A DNA stretch of 64,000 nucleotides, taken from positions 372,001-436,000 of the forward strand of contig CAVXNJ010000002.1 of NCBI GenBank assembly GCA_963763135.1. Reading direction: 5' to 3'. The notes under the pieces were generated by a model, which searched no databases, was not told where the DNA came from, and worked only from the letters and a program-made list of their open reading frames with translations. Of the stretch, positions 32,402-40,846 are shown one piece after another. The translations under genes were made by a program, and so were the position numbers. This DNA comes from JANMZO01 sp963763135. GTDB taxonomy: Bacteria; Actinomycetota; Acidimicrobiia; Acidimicrobiales; JANYDT01. Position 1 is the first letter of the stretch. Every line of letters starts with the position of its first letter.

Positions 32402-33140
32402 TCTGATGGTTGTGGGCCCCGGCTCCGCTCCGCTTCGCCACCCACAACAGGGCGGCCCTCATCCGGTCTCGGTGGCTCGCTTCGTTCTCTCGCTGGCGCT
32501 CGTTCACTTCTCTGCGCCCTCGCCGGGGCCGCGCTTCTGATGGTTGTGGGCCCCGCCTCCGCTGCGCTTTGGCACCCACCGCTGTTGCGGCCTTCATCCG
32601 GTCTCGGTGGCTCGCTTCGTTCTCTCGCTGGCGCTCGTTCGTACTCTGCGACCCTCGCCGGGGCCGCGTTTCTGATGGTTGTGGGCCCCGGCTCCGCTCC
32701 GCTTCGCCACCCACAACAGGGCGGCCCTCATCCGGTCTCGGTGGCTTCGCTCAGTCGCTGCGCTCCTTCTCTCAGCCCTCGCCGGGGCCGCTCGCTCTTA
32801 TTGTGTCCGGGCCCTGTCTGCGCAGGGCCCGCTTCGCGACCCTGCGGGCCCTCGCTGCGCTTTGGCACCCACCGCTGTTGCGGCCTTCATCCGGTCTCGG
32901 TGGCTCGCTTCGTTCTCTCGCTGGCGCTCGTTCGTACTCTCGACCCTCGCCGGGGCCGCTCGCTCTGATGGTGTCCAGGCCCCGCCTCCGCTCCGCTTCG
33001 CCACCCTCAACAGGGCGGCCTTCATCCGGTCTCGGTGGTCTCGCTTCTCTCTCGCTGGCGCTCGTTCACTTCTCTGCGCCCTCGCCGGGCCGCTCGCTCT
33101 GATTGTGTCCGGGCCCCGCCTCCGCTGCGCTTCGCCTCAG
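32402..33140. repeat. Dispersed repeat, six tandem units
   Basis: Units start near 32402, 32535, 32670, 32794, 32963 and 33097 (the last truncated). Each begins TGATGGTTGTGGGCCCC or TGATTGTGTCCGGGCCCC, then CTCCGCT-CGCTTCGCC, CAACAGGGCGGCC, CATCCGGTCTCGGTGG, CTCGCTTCGTTCTCTCGCTG, GCGCTCGTTC and CTCGCCGGGGCCGC. The unit at 32794 has a ~35-bp insert like copy A. Several frames are open across all of it only because the units lack stops. It separates the PCD operon from the secreted hydrolase. Confidence 0.9.
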
Positions 33141-33288
33141 TGGCAACTGGGCTGCTGGCCTAGGGCGTCTCCCCGGCCAATATGCGGTGAACGCGAATTC
33201 AGTTAGGCTCGGAAAACTGCGAAGAGTGTTTGGTGAGCGCGTAGAGCGGTCGCAATTCGCTTGCTGCATTTTGACTTTGGAGGTCACC

Positions 33289-36200
33289 TTGAATCGACAC
33301 GGCGTAGCGAAACCCGAGGGGGCGAACCACGAAGTTCGCAGGCAACGATTGCCTCGGCGGAACCTTCGGACGCTGGCGGCCTGTGCCTCTATGGCGATGC
33401 TGGGCGGGGCCCTCGCGGCGAGCGTGTCTTCGGTGTCGGCCCAGGTTCAGGTGAACGGAAGTATTTCAGTCGACGTCACATCATCGGGTCGTGCATTCAC
33501 CGCGTTGCAATACGGTTCGAACGCCACGTTCTTCATTCCGGCGTCGACGCTGACCGATCCCCGCCTGATCCAAAAGACGAAGCAGGCCACGTCGTTCCTG
33601 CGGTACCCCGGTGGGCAGTCCAGCCAGTTGTGGGGCTGGGCCAGCTGCGAGCTCGGATCACAATATGGAAACGCGATCCCGTGCCATCCGAACCGGACCG
33701 ATCTGGTCACGCCATCGCAGTTTGCCCGTTTCGCGCAGGCCACCTCGATGTCCGAAGTTGTCGTCACCGTCAACACCAACGCCACAGCTCAGGAAAATGC
33801 GGCGTTCGTGGCGTTCTACAACGGCAACCCCGCTGACTCCCGGGCGATCGGCGTCGACCAGACCGGAACCGACTGGAAGACCGTCGGCTTCTGGGCCCAG
33901 CAGCGCGTGAACACGGGCATCACGGCGCCGCTAGGCGTGCGCTACTGGGAATTCGGCAACGAGACCTACGGCGGAATCGTCGGCGACAACAACTGCCTCG
34001 GCTACGGCTGGGAAAACACGTGGAGCTGCGATCCGGTCGAGATCGTCCGCGGCACCGGGTCGGGGGCGTCCCGCAAAGACGGTTACCGCGCGCAAAAGGC
34101 GGCGATGAAGGCGATCGACGGATCGATTCAGGTCGGTATCCCGGGCGTTGAGGCGAAGAACGACCAGAACAACTGGAGTCGTCGTCTGCTTGCCGAAGCC
34201 GGTAACGAGATCGACTTCCTCACGGTCCATCCGTATTACATCTACGTGCCACCGGAGAACACCCCAGCGGGTAACGCCCAGATCCTGGCCTACCCGCAAT
34301 CGCACTTCGCCGAGATCGACAACAACTTCACCACGTATGAACGCGAGCTGGGGCTCAACCGTCAGGTGCCGGTGCTCATCAGCGAATACAACCTCACGCC
34401 AAACGCTTACAACGACAACAACCGCCGTATCGAGTGGATGCTCAACGCGATGATCATGGGCGATGGCGTGGGCCAGATGGCAGTGCGCAGTCGCTTCCTC
34501 GGGGTCAACGAGCACACGCTGTTCGCCGACAACTTCAACAACACCGAATACGGTCTGATCAAGTTCGACAACGACCTCAGCCGGATGGCGACATACTGGG
34601 CGTTCGCGTTGTGGAAGCGGTTTGGCAGTGAGGTTCTCCCGCTCAACTCATCGTTCAATTCTTCAGCAGATCTGTCGGTGTACGCGGGGCGACGCAACGG
34701 CAAGATCGTGTTCTATGTGATCAACAAATCGGGATCCACGCAGACCGCGCGGATCACCCTGAACGGAGCCGCCCGGATCACCGGTGAGTTCGCCGACACC
34801 GTCGTCGCTTCGTCGTTGTCCGACACCCGACCGCTGTTCAATGGCGTGGCCAACCCCTCCGATGATCTGAGCAACGCTCCCGGGCAGACCCGCTCGTACA
34901 GCGGTGGCAACTCGATCGATCGTGCCTTCCCGCCCACTTCGATCACCTTGCTTGAACTCACGACCGATGGAACCGCACCCGTTCCGTCCACGACCCCGAC
35001 GACCACGACGACCACGAGCCCGGCAACACCCACGACCACTGCGACCACGGTCCCGGGAAATCCGGGCACGACCACACCCACCACGTCACCCACAACGATT
35101 CCGGGGGCTGCCGCCTGTGCCACGGGCAACACGGTTCTCGGCGGCGGGAACACCGTGCAGAGCTCTGGCTGTTCGATCGGCGACCGGGTGTGGAACGATG
35201 CGAACAACAACGGTCTCGTCGACAACGGCGAAGCCGGCATCGCCGGTCTCAACATGATGCTGTTGAACGGGGGCTCTGACACCGGTCAGCGGGTCCTCAC
35301 CGACGCGAACGGCGGATACAACTTCGGCGGACTCGCGGCGGCCGACGGCTACCGGGTTTGTTTCGAGGTTCCCGCTGGCTACGCCGGGTCCACGGGTTCG
35401 GGATCGACCTCTGCCGGCCAACCCGACACAAGCGCACCCGACCCGAACAACTATCTCGACAACGACGACAACGGCAAGACCGCCGGGACCCTGCAGTGTT
35501 CGGGCTACATCATCGTGAGCGACAAGCTCTCCAAAAACCTGCGAGTGGACTTCGGCCTCTTTGCGGTCGGAGGGGTCGTTCCGCCGCCTATCGCACCGAC
35601 CACCCCACCGACGACCGCGCCGACGGTTCCCACCGTGGTCCCCACGCTGCCGACGATCGCCCCCACCACGACTCCGACCACCACCGCTGCGCCGTCGCTG
35701 CCCGGTCGCAGCATCGGCAACACCGTCTTCAACGACCGTAACAACAACGGCCTGCAGGACAGCGGTGAACCCGGAATCGGTTCCGTGTCGCTGAGTCTCT
35801 ACGACGGCTTCACGTTCGTGAAGAGAACATCCACTGATTCGGCGGGGCTCTACAGCTTCACGGACCTTCCGAACAACGACAACTATCAGGTGTGCATCAC
35901 CAATCCGACCGGGTACTCGAACGCCAACGGGTCGGGGAAACTGGAAGCCGGGCAGTCCGATCTAATCGGGGCCGATCCGAACAACTACCTCGACGGCGAT
36001 GACAACGGACGCACGACCTCATTTGGTCACTGCTCGGGCTTCATCATCATCAGCGACAAACTGCTGAAGAACGAACGGGTTGACTTCGGTGTGTTCTCGA
36101 CGGGGGCCACGCCGACGCCAACCGCTCCAACGACGGCACCGCCAACGACTCCACCAACTACGGCACCGCCAACTACGGCACCGACGACGGAACCGACAGT

Positions 36201-37002
36201 TGTCCCGACGCTTCCAACCGTGCCTCCCACGGTCGTTCCTCCGGCGCCAGGGTACACACTCGGAAATCTGGTGTGGAATGACCGAAACAACAACGGTCTC
36301 CGCGACAGCGGCGAGCCCGGTATCGCCGGCGTGACCGCCACGCTGTTCTACAACAACGAGCGGACGGCCACCACGTCGGTGACCGACGCCAGCGGCGAAT
36401 ACTCGTTTGTCGACCTTCCGGCGAGCGATGCCTATCAAGTGTGCATAGCGATCCCTGACGGCATGGTCGGGTCCAATGGCTCCAACTCAACGGCCCGAGG
36501 CCAAAAGGATGCTGCGGCTTCCGACCCGAACAACTACGTCAACGACGACGACAACGGGTTCTACACGAGGGGGCTGCACTGCTCCGGCTACATCATCGTT
36601 AGCGCGAAACTGCCCTCGAACCAACGTGTCGATTTCGGTCTGTATTCACCTGACCGTGCAGTAAGCGCGCTTAGTGCTGTCGGATACGATCCCACGGGCA
36701 CTCGACGGGTCAGCGGTGCGAACCCGAACTTCACCCAGGTGCTGTTCCAGTTTCCGGTAGAAGCCACCCTGGCGGCTCCGACCGGGTCGCTCTCGATCCG
36801 TCAGGTATCCGGTCCGGCGGTCACCTTCACGGATGCCTCGATCGCCAACCGGACCCTGAATCCCAACTCGCCCAACGGCGTCGCGTTCGGAGCCGTGGCC
36901 ACGATTGCATCTCCCGGCATCTCGGTCGTCGAAGTGACCTACGCCGGTGACGCCGTCTGGGCGCCAACGACCCAGACGTTCACGATCGTCACGTTCTCGT
37001 AG
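33289..37002 (+). CDS. Secreted GH51-like alpha-L-arabinofuranosidase with three SdrD-type B repeats
   Basis: 1,237 residues from TTG 33289, which has GGAGG six bases upstream. A basic N-region and hydrophobic segment (ACASMAMLGGALAASVSSVS-AQ) form a signal peptide. The catalytic part (about 55-570) has Glu225 in YWEFGNET (acid/base) and Glu366 in ISEYN (nucleophile), the pattern of clan GH-A arabinofuranosidase-like enzymes. Then three ~130-residue SdrD_B/Cna-B-like domains (about 630-757, 804-935, 988-1120), each starting G(N/D)xVWND-NNNGL and ending RVDFGL, are joined by Pro/Thr linkers; a final Ig-like domain (1125-1237) completes it. No LPXTG or C-terminal membrane helix was seen. It may digest arabinose-containing polymers outside the cell or remodel the producer's wall. 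The exact GH family needs a search. Confidence 0.8.
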   Translation: MNRHGVAKPEGANHEVRRQRLPRRNLRTLAACASMAMLGGALAASVSSVSAQVQVNGSISVDVTSSGRAFTALQYGSNATFFIPASTLTDPRLIQKTKQATSFLRYPGGQSSQLWGWASCELGSQYGNAIPCHPNRTDLVTPSQFARFAQATSMSEVVVTVNTNATAQENAAFVAFYNGNPADSRAIGVDQTGTDWKTVGFWAQQRVNTGITAPLGVRYWEFGNETYGGIVGDNNCLGYGWENTWSCDPVEIVRGTGSGASRKDGYRAQKAAMKAIDGSIQVGIPGVEAKNDQNNWSRRLLAEAGNEIDFLTVHPYYIYVPPENTPAGNAQILAYPQSHFAEIDNNFTTYERELGLNRQVPVLISEYNLTPNAYNDNNRRIEWMLNAMIMGDGVGQMAVRSRFLGVNEHTLFADNFNNTEYGLIKFDNDLSRMATYWAFALWKRFGSEVLPLNSSFNSSADLSVYAGRRNGKIVFYVINKSGSTQTARITLNGAARITGEFADTVVASSLSDTRPLFNGVANPSDDLSNAPGQTRSYSGGNSIDRAFPPTSITLLELTTDGTAPVPSTTPTTTTTTSPATPTTTATTVPGNPGTTTPTTSPTTIPGAAACATGNTVLGGGNTVQSSGCSIGDRVWNDANNNGLVDNGEAGIAGLNMMLLNGGSDTGQRVLTDANGGYNFGGLAAADGYRVCFEVPAGYAGSTGSGSTSAGQPDTSAPDPNNYLDNDDNGKTAGTLQCSGYIIVSDKLSKNLRVDFGLFAVGGVVPPPIAPTTPPTTAPTVPTVVPTLPTIAPTTTPTTTAAPSLPGRSIGNTVFNDRNNNGLQDSGEPGIGSVSLSLYDGFTFVKRTSTDSAGLYSFTDLPNNDNYQVCITNPTGYSNANGSGKLEAGQSDLIGADPNNYLDGDDNGRTTSFGHCSGFIIISDKLLKNERVDFGVFSTGATPTPTAPTTAPPTTPPTTAPPTTAPTTEPTVVPTLPTVPPTVVPPAPGYTLGNLVWNDRNNNGLRDSGEPGIAGVTATLFYNNERTATTSVTDASGEYSFVDLPASDAYQVCIAIPDGMVGSNGSNSTARGQKDAAASDPNNYVNDDDNGFYTRGLHCSGYIIVSAKLPSNQRVDFGLYSPDRAVSALSAVGYDPTGTRRVSGANPNFTQVLFQFPVEATLAAPTGSLSIRQVSGPAVTFTDASIANRTLNPNSPNGVAFGAVATIASPGISVVEVTYAGDAVWAPTTQTFTIVTFS

Positions 37003-37038
37003 CGGCACCCGGGCGGGATTCACCGTCCACCGTCCACC

Positions 37039-37069
37039 AAACGGGCTTGCGGTGTGCACGAGCCCGTTT
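37039..37069 (+). terminator. Intrinsic terminator of the secreted hydrolase gene
   Basis: AAACGGGCT (37039-37047) pairs with AGCCCGTTT (37061-37069) and a short T-run follows. It is 37 bp past the stop. Confidence 0.8.
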
Positions 37070-37110
37070 TGGGTTGCGCGGTTTGCCGAAGCCGAAGGAA
37101 ACCGGCTGCC

Positions 37111-37127
37111 GGTAGACTCGCTGAATC
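37111..37127 (+). promoter_or_regulatory. Near-leaderless miaB promoter -10 box
   Basis: TAGACT at 37112-37117 is ten bases before the miaB ATG (37128); there is no Shine-Dalgarno sequence, so the transcript would start a few bases before the ATG. Confidence 0.4.
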
Positions 37128-38612
37128 ATGACTGACTCACCCCGCACGTACGTCATTCACACGTACGGCTGCCAGATGAACGAGCACGACACCGAGCGGA
37201 TCGCGGGCCTGCTCGAAGCTGATGGGCTCGTGGCGGTCGACAACGAAGAAGACGCCGATGTGATCGTGTACAACACGTGCACGATCCGCGAGAACGCCGA
37301 CAACCGCTTGTTCGGCAATCTCGGCCACGTGAAGCAGATCAAGGACCGCAAGCCCGGAGTGCAGATCGTCGTTGGTGGTTGTCAGGCCCAGAAGGACCAG
37401 GGAATCATCCAGAAGCGGGCGCCGTGGGTCGACGTGGTGTTCGGTACCCACAACGTCCATCGCGCTGCGGAACTGATCCGCGAGGCGCAGAAGTCCGGCC
37501 CGATCATGGAGATCTTCGAGGAATCTGAGGCGTTCCCGAGTGCCCTACCGGTTCGCCGCGATGAGGCGTGGTCGGCGTGGCTCACGATTCAGATCGGCTG
37601 CGACAACTCGTGTGCGTTCTGCATCGTGCCTTCGGTGCGAGGCGTGGAGATCAGCCGGACGTTTGCCGAAGTGGTGGGGGAGGCGAGAGCTCTCGCCGAA
37701 GCGGGCACCGTCGAGATCACCCTCCTCGGCCAGAACGTCAATTCCTACGGTCGGGATCTCACGACCGCATGGCGCTCCCGCGACGACTGGCAGTCTCCAG
37801 AAGCCGTCGATGCGTGCGGGGCCGATTGGGTGGCCGACGATCGAGGCGGTCGCGCCCGGCCGTTGTTCGGCGACCTGCTCCGAACCGTTGGATCGGTTGA
37901 GGGTATTCGTCGGGTGCGCTACACCTCGCCGCATCCGAAAGACCTCCGACCCGAAACGATCGAGGCCATGGCCACCATCCCAACGGTGATGCCCCATCTT
38001 CACCTGCCTCTGCAGTCGGGCAGCGACCGCATTTTGGCCGCGATGCACCGCGGCTATACGGTCGAGCGGTATCTGGAGAAACTCGCACTCGCACGCGCCG
38101 CGATCCCAGACCTCGCCGTCACGACCGACATCATCGTCGGATTCCCCGGCGAAACCGAAGAAGACTTCGAGGCAACGATGGCGGTGTGCGCCGAGGTGCA
38201 ATACGACAACTGCTTCTCGTTCATCTTCTCACCCCGCCCCGGAACAGCAGCCTTTGACATGGCCGATCGTTTCGTCCCGGAAGACGTGATCAACGAACGT
38301 TTCGCCCGGCTGAAGGTGGTGCTCGATCGCTCGTCGTTGATGAAGAACGAAGCGCGCGTAGGTTTGATCGAGGAACTTCTCGTCGAAGGGCCGTCGAAGC
38401 GTGATGCACTCATTACCAGCGCTCGTACGAAACACAACAAGCTCGTGCATTTCGCATACGTCGACGAGTTCGGAACGCAGCGACCGTTGCCGGCCGGAAC
38501 GTTCGTCGATGCCCGCATCACATCGGCCGCCCCGCACTTCCTTCGCGCCGAGTTCCTGCGCATCACCGCGAAACCCCGTCACAAGGTCCGTATACCTGTG
38601 GCGGCGCTATGA
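37128..38612 (+). CDS. miaB: tRNA-2-methylthio-N6-dimethylallyladenosine synthase
   Basis: 494 residues. The UPF0004 domain comes first (THTYG-type start YVIHTYGCQMNEHDTE, NTCTIRENADNRL), then the radical SAM motif CDNSCAFCIVPSVRG and a C-terminal TRAM domain (IEELLVEGPSKRD ... GTFVDARITSAA). It adds the methylthio group to i6A37 in tRNAs that read U-starting codons; MiaA, which makes i6A, is encoded at 55073. A ~30-residue insert after QNVNSYGRDL is common in actinobacterial MiaB. It overlaps the next gene as ATGA. Confidence 0.96.
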   Translation: MTDSPRTYVIHTYGCQMNEHDTERIAGLLEADGLVAVDNEEDADVIVYNTCTIRENADNRLFGNLGHVKQIKDRKPGVQIVVGGCQAQKDQGIIQKRAPWVDVVFGTHNVHRAAELIREAQKSGPIMEIFEESEAFPSALPVRRDEAWSAWLTIQIGCDNSCAFCIVPSVRGVEISRTFAEVVGEARALAEAGTVEITLLGQNVNSYGRDLTTAWRSRDDWQSPEAVDACGADWVADDRGGRARPLFGDLLRTVGSVEGIRRVRYTSPHPKDLRPETIEAMATIPTVMPHLHLPLQSGSDRILAAMHRGYTVERYLEKLALARAAIPDLAVTTDIIVGFPGETEEDFEATMAVCAEVQYDNCFSFIFSPRPGTAAFDMADRFVPEDVINERFARLKVVLDRSSLMKNEARVGLIEELLVEGPSKRDALITSARTKHNKLVHFAYVDEFGTQRPLPAGTFVDARITSAAPHFLRAEFLRITAKPRHKVRIPVAAL

Positions 38613-38941
38613 CAACGATCTTCCACATCGCCGAACAGAGCGCATGGGCTGGGGCTCAAGAGCCGGGGGCGTACCGGGTGCCGAGTCTCGACACCGAAGG
38701 ATTCATTCATCTGTCGACGGCTGCGCAGTATCCGGCGACGGCCAACCGGTATTACATCGGCCGTGCGGACCTGGTGCTGCTCGAGGTCGACCCGTCGCAA
38801 CTTGTCGATCTCCGCTACGAGAAGTCGACCAACGACGAACTGTTCCCGCACCTCTACGGCGAACTCCCGACCTCAGCAGTAGTACGTGTGCATACCTTCA
38901 CACCGCAGACCGACGGGTCGTTTATGGCGGTCTCGTTGTAG
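38609..38941 (+). CDS. DUF952 family protein
   Basis: 110 residues, ATG overlapping the miaB stop. The pattern IFHIAEQSAW, YRVPSLDTEGFIHLSTAAQ, LVLLEVDPSQL and FPHLYGELP is typical of the small DUF952 family, related in fold to ADP-ribosyltransferase-like proteins; the function is unknown. Operon with miaB. Confidence 0.85.
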   Translation: MTTIFHIAEQSAWAGAQEPGAYRVPSLDTEGFIHLSTAAQYPATANRYYIGRADLVLLEVDPSQLVDLRYEKSTNDELFPHLYGELPTSAVVRVHTFTPQTDGSFMAVSL

Positions 38942-38971
38942 TGCACACCGTCGCTCACGAAGCGACTGGAA

Positions 38972-38986
38972 GCACAATTATTGTGC
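38972..38986. terminator. Small AT-rich hairpin between convergent genes
   Basis: GCACAAT-T-ATTGTGC is a perfect 7-bp stem located between the DUF952 stop and the ABC exporter stop; a nearby GTCGCT-CACGA-AGCGAC (38950-38966) adds a second stem. Confidence 0.45.
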
Positions 38987-38991
38987 AGCCC

Positions 38992-40836
38992 TTAGCTCTG
39001 CGAGGCGGTCTGCCACGCCGACCATAGGCGCGCATAGTGCCCGTTGGGTCGTGACGCGAGTTCGTCGGGACACCCGTCTTCCACGATGGCCCCGGCTTCC
39101 ATGACGACGACCCGGTCGGCCCGGGCCGCGGTGGTCAAACGGTGGGCGATGACGACGGTTGTGCGTCCGGTGGCGAGGTGCATGATCGTGTCGGCGAGCC
39201 GGGCTTCGGTGGTGGCGTCGACCGACGACGTGGCCTCGTCGAGAACGAGGATGTCGGGATTGCACGCCCTGGTGCGGGCGAGCACCACGAGTTGACGTTC
39301 GCCGGCCGAGAGCAGTGCTCCTCGCTCACCGACGTTCGTTTCGAGACCGGCGGGCAGTGCTCGGATCCACTCGCCGATGCCGAGCTCGTCGAACAGGGCC
39401 AGCATTCCGGCGTGGGTCAGGGTCGGGTCGGCCAGGGCGAGGTTGGCCCCGATCGTCGTGTCGAAGAGGAAGGGATCCTGGGGTACAAGCTGCACCCGGT
39501 GTCGAAGATCGGCAAACGAAACGTCTGATACGTCAACGTTTCCGATTCGGACGGTTCCCGAGTTCGGATCGGCGGTTCGCACGAGGAGTCGGGCCAGTGT
39601 GCTCTTGCCTGAACCGGTTGCGCCGACGACGGCGATCGTGGTGCCGGGCGCGATGGTGAGGTTCAGGTCGTTGATCGCAAAGCCGGCATTGGGGGTCGTC
39701 TCGCGATTTTGGGAGGCATCGGACACGGTCGTTGCGGATCGCTCTTCGTACCGGAAGCCTAGATGCTCGAAGCTGATGCCGAGAGGTCCCGGGGGAAGCG
39801 GGTGTGGATGTTCCGGTTCAAGAAGCTCAGCGGGCATATCAAGTAGGTCGAGAACCCGGGTGATTCCCGCAGCAGCCCGCTGTGTCTGGTCCACCACCTC
39901 CGACAGTTCACCGAGCGGTTCGAGGAACCTCGACACGAGGAACACGAAGCTGACGAGTGTTCCCGCTGAGAGGGATCCTTTTTCGCCGAGCCACAGGCCG
40001 GTCGCCAACACGGCGATCACCGCGGCGACTTCGAACACCTGGTTGCCGACCCCGAGAATGGCCGACTGGATACCGGCCTTCACGCTCGCGTTTCGGCGGC
40101 GATCCGAAGCCTCGATGGCCGCTTCGCCCACCAAATGTTCCGCCTGGTACGCCCGGATCAGCGAAGCGCCGCCGATGAGCTCCGAGACCTGACCCAGGTA
40201 GCTTCCGACGTGTTCGCGTACGGCCCCATGAGAGTCCCGCAACCGCCGTTGCATCATCCGCATGAACGGGACGAGCGGCGTCGCCATAACGAACGTGATG
40301 AGGGCGAGGCGCCAGTCGATGATCAACATGGCGATGCCGACCACGAACATGACCACCGCGTTCGTGATCCACGCGATCGCCGACCACGAGAAGAACTCCG
40401 ACAGCGATTCAACGTCGCTGGTGGCGCGGGCGACCAGAACCCCACGACGCTGGTTGCCGTGCTGCTGAAGTGACAGACCGAGGATGTGGCGGACTATTCG
40501 TTCGCGTAGCACCGCCAGGCCCCGCTCCGACGTGGAGCCGAGTCGAACAACCGCGGTCCTCGTCGACCACGACGTGGCGATCAAACCAAACGCGGCCACG
40601 ATGCATAGAACGCCGACGTACCCGAAGCGAACTCCTGAATCTCGAAACCCGCGATCGATGGATTGCCGAAGTAGGAGCGGGACGACAAGCCGACCGAGTG
40701 CGCCGAAGAGCGCCAATCCAAGCGTCGGTTTCCATCCGATCCGGAACTCCGGCACCGAATGCCACGCTCTGCGAAGAACCGCGCCGCTAGGCACGTCGAG
40801 GTCATCGTCGTCGATGAACGGGTCGACCTGGCTCAT
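38992..40836 (-). CDS. ABC exporter half-transporter, consensus NBD (heterodimer subunit 2)
   Basis: 614 residues: six-helix type-I exporter membrane domain (about 30-320), then an NBD with Walker A GATGSGKSTL, signature LSAGERQL, Walker B ILVLDEATSSVD with catalytic Glu, and the H-loop IAHRL. The signature deviates from LSGGQ. The gene starts ten bases after the stop of the other half-transporter at 40847. In heterodimeric exporters of the TM287/288 type one subunit keeps the Glu and the other loses it, and the altered signature belongs to the degenerate site, exactly as seen here. The substrate is unknown (drug or lipid is common). Confidence 0.9.
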   Translation of the reverse strand: MSQVDPFIDDDDLDVPSGAVLRRAWHSVPEFRIGWKPTLGLALFGALGRLVVPLLLRQSIDRGFRDSGVRFGYVGVLCIVAAFGLIATSWSTRTAVVRLGSTSERGLAVLRERIVRHILGLSLQQHGNQRRGVLVARATSDVESLSEFFSWSAIAWITNAVVMFVVGIAMLIIDWRLALITFVMATPLVPFMRMMQRRLRDSHGAVREHVGSYLGQVSELIGGASLIRAYQAEHLVGEAAIEASDRRRNASVKAGIQSAILGVGNQVFEVAAVIAVLATGLWLGEKGSLSAGTLVSFVFLVSRFLEPLGELSEVVDQTQRAAAGITRVLDLLDMPAELLEPEHPHPLPPGPLGISFEHLGFRYEERSATTVSDASQNRETTPNAGFAINDLNLTIAPGTTIAVVGATGSGKSTLARLLVRTADPNSGTVRIGNVDVSDVSFADLRHRVQLVPQDPFLFDTTIGANLALADPTLTHAGMLALFDELGIGEWIRALPAGLETNVGERGALLSAGERQLVVLARTRACNPDILVLDEATSSVDATTEARLADTIMHLATGRTTVVIAHRLTTAARADRVVVMEAGAIVEDGCPDELASRPNGHYARLWSAWQTASQS

Positions 40837-40846
40837 TGGGCGGTCC

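Noticed and set aside
32157..33206. Several long open frames on both strands across the tandem repeat
   Set aside because: They exist only because the repeat units lack stop codons; they repeat the same peptide and have no start signal.
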